DNA from: Rhizobium sp. ICMP 5592
GTDB taxonomy: Bacteria > Pseudomonadota > Alphaproteobacteria > Rhizobiales > Rhizobiaceae
NCBI RefSeq assembly: GCF_009498525.1
Contig: NZ_QSNT01000007.1
Span: 124,001-188,000, forward strand
Direction: 5' to 3'
DNA length: 64,000 nucleotides
The notes below the pieces were generated by a model, which searched no databases, was not told the origin of the DNA, and saw only the letters and a list, made by a program, of their open reading frames with translations. The position numbers and the translations under genes are program-made. Shown here in pieces: positions 57,506-64,000 of the stretch (position 1 is the first letter of the stretch; the number at the start of each line of letters is the position of its first letter).

Positions 57506-58759
57506 TCACTCCGCCGCGACGCTCTTCTGGCCGAAACGCTTCTCGATATAGTCGGCAACCAGCGCTTCGAAGTCCGAAGCGATATTGGGGCCGCGCAGCG
57601 TCATCGCCTTCTGACCGTCAATGAAGACCGGGGCGGCAGGCGTTTCGCCGGTGCCAGGCAGCGAGATGCCGATATCGGCATGCTTGCTTTCGCCGGGACC
57701 GTTGACGATGCAGCCCATGACGGCGACGTTGAGCGCTTCGACACCCGGATATTTGTCGCGCCAGACCGGCATGTTCTTGCGCAGGTCGTTCTGGATGTTC
57801 TGTGCCAGTTCCTGAAACACGGTCGATGTCGTGCGGCCGCAGCCGGGACAAGCCGCGACGACGGGCACGAACTGGCGGAAACCCATCACCTGCAGCAGCT
57901 CCTGCGCCACCTGCACCTCGCGGGTGCGATCGCCATTCGGCTCCGGCGTCAGCGAGACGCGGACGGTATCGCCGATGCCGTGCTGCAGCACATAGCCCAT
58001 GGCGGCCGAGGAGGCGACAATGCCCTTCGAGCCCATGCCGGCCTCGGTGAGGCCGAGATGCAGCGCATGATTGGAGCGCTCTGCGAGCATGGAATAGACG
58101 GCGATCAGGTCCTGCACCTGGCTGACCTTGGCCGAGAGAATGATGCGGTTGCGCGGCAGGCCGATTTCCTCGGCAAGATCGGCCGAAATCAGTGCCGACT
58201 GCACGATCGTCTCGCGCGTCACCTGGCGGGCCGAGAGCGGCGAGCCGGCGGCGGAATTCTGGTCCATCAACGCCGTCAGCAGATCCTGATCGAGCGAACC
58301 CCAGTTGACGCCGATGCGAACCGGCTTGTCGTAGCGGATCGCCATCTCGATGATCTCGGCGAACTGCTTGTCCTTCTTGTCTTTAAAGCCGACATTGCCG
58401 GGATTGATGCGGTATTTCGCCAAGGCCTCGGCGCAGGCCGGATGGTCGGCCAGGAGCTTGTGGCCGATATAATGGAAATCGCCGATCAGCGGCACGTCCA
58501 TGCCAAGCCGCAGCAGCCGTTCGCGGATCTTCGGCACGGCGGCAGCACTTTCGTCGCGGTCGACGGTGATACGCACCAGCTCCGAGCCAGCCTTGAAGAG
58601 GGCCGCCACCTGCGCCACCGTCGAATCGATATCGGCAGTATCGGTATTGGTCATGGACTGCACGACCACGGGCGCGCCGCCGCCGACGATAACGCCGCCG
58701 ACATCGACGGCAACGGAGGAGCGGCGCGGCTTCGGATCAAAATCACTGGCGGACGACAT
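57506..58759 (-). CDS. ispG: 4-hydroxy-3-methylbut-2-enyl diphosphate synthase (flavodoxin-dependent)
   Basis: 417 residues. The first half is a TIM barrel ('VQSMTNTDTADIDSTVAQVA'), and the iron-sulphur domain has 'CPGCGRTT' and 'VAVMGCIVNGPGESKHADIG', giving three Cys and one Glu ligand for the [4Fe-4S] cluster. It performs the penultimate step of the MEP isoprenoid pathway. Together with ispA nearby it marks MEP-based isoprenoid synthesis. Confidence 0.96.
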   Translation of the reverse strand: MSSASDFDPKPRRSSVAVDVGGVIVGGGAPVVVQSMTNTDTADIDSTVAQVAALFKAGSELVRITVDRDESAAAVPKIRERLLRLGMDVPLIGDFHYIGHKLLADHPACAEALAKYRINPGNVGFKDKKDKQFAEIIEMAIRYDKPVRIGVNWGSLDQDLLTALMDQNSAAGSPLSARQVTRETIVQSALISADLAEEIGLPRNRIILSAKVSQVQDLIAVYSMLAERSNHALHLGLTEAGMGSKGIVASSAAMGYVLQHGIGDTVRVSLTPEPNGDRTREVQVAQELLQVMGFRQFVPVVAACPGCGRTTSTVFQELAQNIQNDLRKNMPVWRDKYPGVEALNVAVMGCIVNGPGESKHADIGISLPGTGETPAAPVFIDGQKAMTLRGPNIASDFEALVADYIEKRFGQKSVAAE

Positions 58760-58885
58760 GGAGAACTCTCGTTAGCCTCAGGTAATCAGTGCCTTTCAGG
58801 TGGCTCACGAAGCGGTCGTTGTCAACTGCTTCGGATATCACTTTCTCGGGCTGGAACATGACCATAGTGGGTCAAGACGGCCGAA

Positions 58886-60085
58886 TTAATGCGAACTCTG
58901 ACCGATACCGTCGGCGTAGCGCGCCAGCGACGACAGCGCCAGCACGAAGAGCAGCAGCACCGGTAGCGCCAGCAGGACCGGCGAGAAGCCGACATGTTCG
59001 GCTGCAAAACCGATCGCCGAGGGTGCCACCAGCATGCCGGAATAGCCAAGCGTGGTGACGACCGAGATGCCGATGCCCGGCTGCAGACCCGGAATGTTGC
59101 CGGCGGCCGAAAAGGCGATCGGCACCATGTTGGAAATACCGATGCCGCACAGCGCAAAACCGACAATGGCCAGCTCCGCATTCGGCGCTAGCGCCGCGGT
59201 CACCATGCCGACAATGGCGAAAACCGTGCAGACGCGCAGCGTCCTGACGGCGCCCAGCTGATCACGGACGAAATCGCCGGCAAAGCGCATCACCGCCATG
59301 GTCAGCGAGAAGGCGGCGAAGCCGAAGCCCGACAGCGTCACCGACGCGGCCTTTTCCTGGCTGAGATAGAGCGCGCTCCAATCCAGCACCGCGCCTTCCG
59401 GCATCATCGAGAACAGTGCCATCAGGCCGAGCAGCCAGGGCAGCGGGATCATCGGCAACCGCGCCTTCGGCTTTGCCTCGTCCGGATGCGGTTGGTCGCC
59501 GAGGATCATCGGCCATGCGACGGCCAGGATGAGGATGGAAAGCACGGTGACGACCTCGGCATGACCGAGATAGCCTAGATGCGAGATCAGGAAACCGCCG
59601 ATCGCCGCGCCAAGCAGACCGCCAAGGCTCCAGAAGGCATGACAGGACGACATGATCGCCCGGCGCATGGATTTCTCCACCGAGACGGCATTGGCGTTCA
59701 TCGCCACATCCATCGCGCCGATGACGCCGCCGAACAGGAAGATGGCGATAGCCGCAGTCCACACGCTCTCGACCACGGTCAAGGCGAGCAGCATCGGCAC
59801 CAATAACACGGCGAAAGCCTTGACGACGATCTTCGAGCCGCGCCCGGCAATCTGCGCGCCGGCAATCGGCATCATCACCAGCGAACCGACACCGAAGACC
59901 AGGATCATCAGGCCGAGTTCGAACTTGCTCAGTTGCAGCCGCTCGGCAAATTCCGGAATCTTCGGCGCCCAGCAGCCGACGCTGAAGCCGTTCATCAAAA
60001 ACAGCAGCGAAACGGCCGCGCGCGGTTTTGTGAAAAATCCGCTTCTGCGCGCCTGAAGGCTCTCGGATTGCATCATATCATTCAT
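58886..60085 (-). CDS. MFS transporter, FucP/YbjJ-like
   Basis: 399 residues with 12 predicted spans. The N-terminus has 'FLMNGFSVGCWAPKIPEFAE', and the internal 'MDVAMNANAVSVEKSMRRAI' and 'SSCHAFWSLGGLLGAAIGG' segments are typical of the YbjJ group. GGGGGA is 8 bases upstream of the ATG. Substrate is unknown; sugar or small-molecule transport is likely. No regulator is adjacent. The upstream gap (60086-60340) is A/T-rich and holds no supported gene. Confidence 0.9.
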   Translation of the reverse strand: MNDMMQSESLQARRSGFFTKPRAAVSLLFLMNGFSVGCWAPKIPEFAERLQLSKFELGLMILVFGVGSLVMMPIAGAQIAGRGSKIVVKAFAVLLVPMLLALTVVESVWTAAIAIFLFGGVIGAMDVAMNANAVSVEKSMRRAIMSSCHAFWSLGGLLGAAIGGFLISHLGYLGHAEVVTVLSILILAVAWPMILGDQPHPDEAKPKARLPMIPLPWLLGLMALFSMMPEGAVLDWSALYLSQEKAASVTLSGFGFAAFSLTMAVMRFAGDFVRDQLGAVRTLRVCTVFAIVGMVTAALAPNAELAIVGFALCGIGISNMVPIAFSAAGNIPGLQPGIGISVVTTLGYSGMLVAPSAIGFAAEHVGFSPVLLALPVLLLFVLALSSLARYADGIGQSSH

Positions 60086-60340
60086 GGAAAATCCCCCAAA
60101 TCGGTGCTTGCAACATATTTAAATCGATTGAAATCGCAATATCCGAAAAGAATCATATTGGTCACGTTTCGTCTCCATCTGTTAAAATGGAAGCAACGGG
60201 GCCACAACCATGCATAAATATCTCCCACCCGATCTGCCCTGCTCATATGGCCTATTGACGACGAAAAGGTAGGCTCCTATCGCTTGAGCCGGACAAGATT
60301 CCTCGACTGCTTCGCATCGGCCTTTCCCCTTGGTGCTTCC

Positions 60341-61213
60341 GTGAAAAACCCCATCAGCTACGGCATCCTGCTTACGGTGTTCGGCTACATGCTGTTTACC
60401 GCCCACGACTCGGCGGTGAAATTGCTTGTCGTCACCATTCCGGTCTGGCAGGTTCTGTTCTTTCGAAGCTGCGCCATTCTCGCCGGCTGTTTCCTCTACG
60501 AGGGGCCGTCGCTAGTGCGCAAGGTGGCGCGCTCGCCGGTGGTCAAGCCGATGATCGTGCGCAGCATGCTGCTGCTGATCGCCTGGATTTCTTACTATTC
60601 GGCAGCCAAATATCTCCAGCTCGCCGAGGTCACCACCCTCTACTATGCCGCCCCGATCGTCGGCACGATCCTTGCGACCATCGTACTCCGAGAAAAGGTC
60701 ACCATCGCCCGCTGGATGGCGGTCGGCGTCGGTTTCTGCGGCGTGGTGATCGCCTCAAATCCGGTGGGATTGTCGATCTCCTGGCCAGTCTATCTCGCCC
60801 TTCAGGCCGCCGTGCTCTGGGCAACCGGCATGGTGCTGCTGCGCAAGACCGCGCTGCATGAAAAGAGCCACATCCAGATGGCCGTCTCCAACATCATGCT
60901 GATCCTGATGACGGGCACAATGGCGATCCTGCACTGGAAAACACCGACGGCCTACGAACTCCTTCTGCTCTGCACCACCGGCATCTTCGCGGGCATCGGC
61001 CAACTGGCGCTGTTCGAAGGCATGCGCCAGGCCCCGGTCTCGGTGCTGGCGCCGTTCGAATACACCTCGCTCGTCTGGGCCTTTGGGCTCGGCTATCTCA
61101 TCTGGGGCGACGTCCCCAAGATCAACACAGTCCTCGGCGCCGCCCTGATCCTCAGCGCCGGGCTGATCATCATCGTCAGCGAACGGAAGCGGCGGCGGGT
61201 GTCGGTGGTTTGA
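60341..61213 (+). CDS. DMT superfamily (EamA) transporter
   Basis: 290 residues with about ten spans in two EamA repeats: 'YGILLTVFGYMLFTAHDSAV' at the start of the first and 'VLRPF'-like 'APVSVLAPFEYTSLVWAFGL' near the end of the second. GTG at 60341 gives the usual family length; a TTG at 60284 would add 19 residues of unclear worth. EamA proteins export amino acids, nucleosides or cofactors; this substrate is not known. Confidence 0.88.
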   Translation: MKNPISYGILLTVFGYMLFTAHDSAVKLLVVTIPVWQVLFFRSCAILAGCFLYEGPSLVRKVARSPVVKPMIVRSMLLLIAWISYYSAAKYLQLAEVTTLYYAAPIVGTILATIVLREKVTIARWMAVGVGFCGVVIASNPVGLSISWPVYLALQAAVLWATGMVLLRKTALHEKSHIQMAVSNIMLILMTGTMAILHWKTPTAYELLLLCTTGIFAGIGQLALFEGMRQAPVSVLAPFEYTSLVWAFGLGYLIWGDVPKINTVLGAALILSAGLIIIVSERKRRRVSVV

Positions 61214-61363
61214 GGTGGGGTAAAGCCATCGCCCAGCGCCTGTAGTCAGCACCACACCCATCATCGGAATCTCCGATGATACTATCGTTTTTCCTCGTTT
61301 CCCCTCGCCCACATCTCTCTGCCAAGTCTTCGCCCGTAATCATCACTTTCGGGAACAACAGAC

Positions 61364-62098
61364 ATGGCACTTGCAGACATTGTAAATTCACGGATCCTTA
61401 TCGTCGGCGGCAGCTCCGGGATGGGTCTGGCGCTGGCGAAGCATACCCTCACCGCCGGCGCGGAGGTGATCATCGTCGGGCGAAATGAGGACAAGCTCCG
61501 GCGCGCCAGCGCAGAACTGCGAAATCCGGCACTCTCCACGGCCGCGGTCGACATCGCGCAGGAAGCGCAGGTCGCCGATCTGTTCGAGCGGATCGGCCGA
61601 CTCGATCATATCGTCAGCACCGCCGCCGATATCGAAGGCGCCTATGAATTGCTGCCGGCGCTGGATCTGAAAGCCGCGCAAAGAGTCGTGGAGAGTAAAT
61701 TCTACGGGCCGTTGTTGCTCGCCAAATATGGCGCGCCAAAGCTTATCGCAACCGGCTCCATCACTTTCACCTCCGGCATCGCGGCCTATCGGCCAGCGGC
61801 GCGAGGCTCGGTCGTTGCCGCCGTCAACGCGGCACTCGAGGGGTTGGTGCGGGCGCTTGCGGTCGAGCTGGCACCGATCCGTGTCAATGCCGTTTCGCCC
61901 GGCTGGGTCGACACCCCCATCTGGACATTCGTTGCCGGCGACAGGAAGGACGAGACGCTGGACGCCATGGCAAGGCGGCTGCCGGTCGGACGCGTCGGGC
62001 AACCGGAGGATATCGCCGATGCTATTACCTATCTGATGGGCAACGGCTTTACGACGGGGACAACATTGCATGTCGAGGGCGGACATCGGCTGATCTAG
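61364..62098 (+). CDS. SDR-fold protein lacking the canonical YxxxK
   Basis: 244 residues, short-chain dehydrogenase fold with 'ILIVGGSSGMGLALAKHTL' as the cofactor motif and 'ELAPIRVNAVSPGWVDTPIW' in the C-terminal half. The catalytic Tyr/Lys pair, expected at 'ASYAASKAAL', instead reads 'GSVVAAVNAAL', so both residues are absent while the adjacent Ser region ('ITFTSGIAAY') is kept. It may be a non-catalytic or altered SDR. The 3' end overlaps the convergent LysR gene by 50 bases. Confidence 0.85.
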   Translation: MALADIVNSRILIVGGSSGMGLALAKHTLTAGAEVIIVGRNEDKLRRASAELRNPALSTAAVDIAQEAQVADLFERIGRLDHIVSTAADIEGAYELLPALDLKAAQRVVESKFYGPLLLAKYGAPKLIATGSITFTSGIAAYRPAARGSVVAAVNAALEGLVRALAVELAPIRVNAVSPGWVDTPIWTFVAGDRKDETLDAMARRLPVGRVGQPEDIADAITYLMGNGFTTGTTLHVEGGHRLI

Positions 62099-62987
62099 CT
62101 GGCGCGAAATGATCGCTAGCGGCCGCCAGCAACAATCGCAGCGCTGGCGGCTGCACGCGCCGCCGCCGCCAGATCATCACCAGCAAGACCGTTTGCGTCA
62201 GCCCCGGCCATGGCAACTCGCTGATCTCACCGCGGTCGAGCGCCTCGGCAACCGCAAGGCGCGGCACCAGCCCGATACCGACGCCTGCCGCCACAAGCCG
62301 CGCGATCGCGCCGATGCTGCCGACCTCGGTGGCGGGCCTCGGCGCCACGATACCGGCCTCGGCAAATGCCGTGTCGAACATGGCCCGATAGGCACAGCCG
62401 ACTTCGGTCACCAAAAAATCCATCGAGGCAAGCTCGGCCAGATCCGGCTTCCCCGCCGCGAATTTGGCCGCGGGCAGTGTCGCAAGGATCAGCGGCTCGG
62501 TCGCGATTGCGCGGCGGACGAAACGCGCGTCCAGACGACCCTGATCGAAGCAGAAGGCGACATCGATCTCACCGGCCTCAAGCTTTCGCAAGAGATCGCC
62601 GCTGCCGGCGACCTTCAGCCGGAGACCGATATCGGGATGGTCGTTCTGAAAAGCGGAGAGCCATGCCGGAAGCTTGACGGCGGCAATCGTCTCCAGCGCG
62701 CCGATCGTGACCGATCCGGTCTCATGCCCGGCGGTTGCCGCGACCGCCGCGCGCGCCTCGTCCGCCAGCGCCAATAGTTCTTCGGCATAGGAGACCAGCG
62801 TCTCACCCGCCTGCGTTAGCTCCAGACCCTGCTTCGACCGGGTGAAAAGTGCCGCGCCCAGCTCGGCCTCCAGCGACTGCATCTGGTCGCTGACGCTCGA
62901 TTGTGCCAGATGAACCTCCTCAGCCGCCCGCGTGAAGCTTTTGCTCCGGGCGACCGCGAGGAATGTCTTGAGAAGTCGAGGATGCAT
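62049..62987 (-). CDS. LysR family transcriptional regulator
   Basis: 312 residues from the Met at 62987. The helix-turn-helix is 'SFTRAAEEVHLAQSSVSDQM', followed by a periplasmic-binding-like effector domain starting 'GSVTIGALETIAAVKLPAWL'. Its gene ends inside the 3' end of the SDR gene on the opposite strand, so the two mRNAs can pair over 50 bases. It may regulate the SDR or the cupin gene upstream of it; no operator could be assigned. Confidence 0.9.
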   Translation of the reverse strand: MHPRLLKTFLAVARSKSFTRAAEEVHLAQSSVSDQMQSLEAELGAALFTRSKQGLELTQAGETLVSYAEELLALADEARAAVAATAGHETGSVTIGALETIAAVKLPAWLSAFQNDHPDIGLRLKVAGSGDLLRKLEAGEIDVAFCFDQGRLDARFVRRAIATEPLILATLPAAKFAAGKPDLAELASMDFLVTEVGCAYRAMFDTAFAEAGIVAPRPATEVGSIGAIARLVAAGVGIGLVPRLAVAEALDRGEISELPWPGLTQTVLLVMIWRRRRVQPPALRLLLAAASDHFAPARSADVRPRHAMLSPS

Positions 62988-63129
62988 CGGGATACGCCGC
63001 GCCTGTTTCGGGCCTGGCACCGCAACCATCAAGATGACGAGGCAGCGCCCATTACCGGGAACGCTGCCACATCGCCGATATCGCCGTCAACAAGCCCGGT
63101 GTTGGCGACCGTGCTCGGCGGACTGCGTT

Positions 63130-63516
63130 TTATATCCAGAGATCGTTCTCAGCCGTCCTCTCGCCGCCCTCATGGCCGGTGTTCAACGTGCCGCGCGGTT
63201 CGATCAGCATCATCCGGACTTCCTTCTCCGCGAAAGGCTTGTGCTCCACGCCCTTCGGAACGACGAACATCTCGCCGGGTCCGACATGTACGGCGTCATC
63301 GCGAAAATCGATCCGTAACTGCCCCTCGAGAACCATAAAGGTCTCGTCGGTTTCAGGATGATCGTGCCAGATGAAATCCCCCTCGATACGCACGAGCTTG
63401 AACTGGTAGTCGTTCATCTCGGCGATAACACGGGGTTGCCAGAACCCCTGAAGCTTTCCAAGCTTCTCCTGGAAATTGATAGCTTGCCTGGTCGATGCCG
63501 CACTTACGTCTGTCAT
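63130..63516 (-). CDS. Cupin domain protein
   Basis: 128 residues, a single cupin barrel. Motif 1 reads 'DFIWHDHPETDETFMVLEGQ' with two His and a Glu as metal ligands, and motif 2 'PGEMFVVPKGVEHKPFA'. The fold is shared by many dioxygenases, isomerases and sensors, so function is open. It is 142 bases upstream of the LysR gene on the same strand. Confidence 0.88.
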   Translation of the reverse strand: MTDVSAASTRQAINFQEKLGKLQGFWQPRVIAEMNDYQFKLVRIEGDFIWHDHPETDETFMVLEGQLRIDFRDDAVHVGPGEMFVVPKGVEHKPFAEKEVRMMLIEPRGTLNTGHEGGERTAENDLWI

Positions 63517-63636
63517 GGTCTTCCCTTTCGGATACAGGAAGTCAGGTTATGAACCGCGTTCTTGGATCGATCTTGAACGTTTGTGCAAAGAGCGAAAGGC
63601 CTTGCGAATCGCATAAGTGTGTGCTTATGTGTTGTC

Positions 63637-63951
63637 ATGATCGAGAACGATATATTCCGAGCCTTGGCTGATCCGACCCGCCGGGCAATCTTTGAGAAGC
63701 TGGCGGCAGGCAGCACGAATGCCAGCGCCTTGCGCGAGGGCATGGAAATCAGCCAGCCGGCAATGTCCCAGCACCTCTCGGTTCTTCGAAGTGCCGGGCT
63801 CGTGAGAGAAGAACGACAGGGGCGTTTCGTGAATTATGAGGTCGATCCGGAAGGGCTTGCTCTCATCGCCCAATGGTTGGCGAAATATCGCGCCTATTGG
63901 CCCGCACGCATCGACGCTCTGAAAGTCTTGCTGAAGGATATGGATCAATGA
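63637..63951 (+). CDS. ArsR family transcriptional regulator
   Basis: 104 residues. The winged helix 'SALREGMEISQPAMSQHLSV' and 'LRSAGLVREERQGRFVNYEV' is standard ArsR, without the Cys metal-sensing sites. The Met at 63637 is chosen as the family start, although no ribosome-binding site is evident. The stop overlaps the ATG of an SRPBCC gene, the usual ArsR-SRPBCC pair. Confidence 0.9.
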   Translation: MIENDIFRALADPTRRAIFEKLAAGSTNASALREGMEISQPAMSQHLSVLRSAGLVREERQGRFVNYEVDPEGLALIAQWLAKYRAYWPARIDALKVLLKDMDQ

Positions 63952-64000
63952 ACGATGACAAGACCGAGGAGCGGAAAACGGGGATCGCGCTTGAGTATGA
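63948..64000 (+). CDS. SRPBCC (AHSA1-like) protein, N-terminus only
   Basis: Only the first 17 codons (MNDDKTEERKTGIALEY) lie in the window; the gene runs past the right edge. The 4-base overlap with an ArsR-type regulator is characteristic of START/AHSA1-like SRPBCC proteins, and that context, not the few residues, supports the call. Confidence 0.6.
   Translation, partial: MNDDKTEERKTGIALEY

Overview
This window is a GC-rich chromosomal segment from an alphaproteobacterium of the Rhizobium/Agrobacterium group. The evidence is a SAM-II riboswitch in front of metA, an RpoH2-type heat-shock sigma factor, the phbA-phbB/phaR polyhydroxybutyrate locus, a Suv3-like helicase followed by an S4 protein, fdxA and carD, rhizobial-style palindromic intergenic mosaics, and an intergenic region packed with GANTC (CcrM) sites. 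I saw no rRNA, tRNA, CRISPR array, transposase or prophage gene. It reads as stable chromosome with a few accessory operons. All calls come from reading the sequence and protein translations by eye; no database search was run.

Layout. 0-5.6 kb: a sugar ABC importer operon (binding-protein tail, two permeases, ATPase) containing two Gfo/Idh/MocA dehydrogenases. 5.8-11.6 kb (minus strand): a tight five-gene unit of carrier protein, acyl-CoA-dehydrogenase-like flavoprotein, amino acid:[carrier protein] ligase (a truncated seryl-tRNA-synthetase relative), DUF1839 protein and a GH2 glycosidase; this is the best candidate for an incompletely described biosynthetic system. 11.9-14.8 kb: epmB-epmA and divergent efp, the EF-P beta-lysylation set. 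14.9-16.7 kb: an SbmA/YddA-type ABC exporter with an eroded ATPase domain. 16.9-20.5 kb: MoxR ATPase, Nudix hydrolase, SAM-II riboswitch plus terminator, metA, VWA protein. 20.6-21.9 kb: DUF308-like membrane protein and divergent TetR regulator with two operators. 22.2-27.0 kb: galM and a GntR-controlled amino-sugar operon. 27.0-31.4 kb: RND efflux pair. 31.7-40.2 kb: uup, thiN, MarR/MFS pair and a TPP-riboswitch-controlled thiBPQ importer. 40.5-48.5 kb: M48 lipoprotein protease, rpoH2, carD, fdxA, S4 protein, helicase.

48.6-49.6 kb is the strangest stretch. It is non-coding, carries four diverged direct repeats about 216-256 bp apart, and holds 23 GANTC sites in about 860 bp (hand count) with repeated GTTAAC/TTAACC words. 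49.8-53.5 kb has three small membrane or envelope proteins and the PHB genes. 53.7-58.8 kb carries rpmF, a GST, mtgA, ispA, a LysE exporter and ispG. 58.9-64 kb has transporters, an SDR lacking the usual YxxxK, a LysR regulator, a cupin protein, and an ArsR-SRPBCC pair running off the right edge.

How the parts relate: two aminoacyl-tRNA-synthetase paralogues with non-tRNA substrates sit in neighbouring clusters (aa:CP ligase and EpmA). Thiamine appears twice (TPP synthesis by ThiN, TPP-sensing uptake by ThiBPQ). Two isoprenoid genes (ispA, ispG) lie close together. Several regulators sit next to recognisable operators. A GGAAC-N16-CGTT promoter upstream of rpoH2 suggests control by an ECF general-stress sigma factor.
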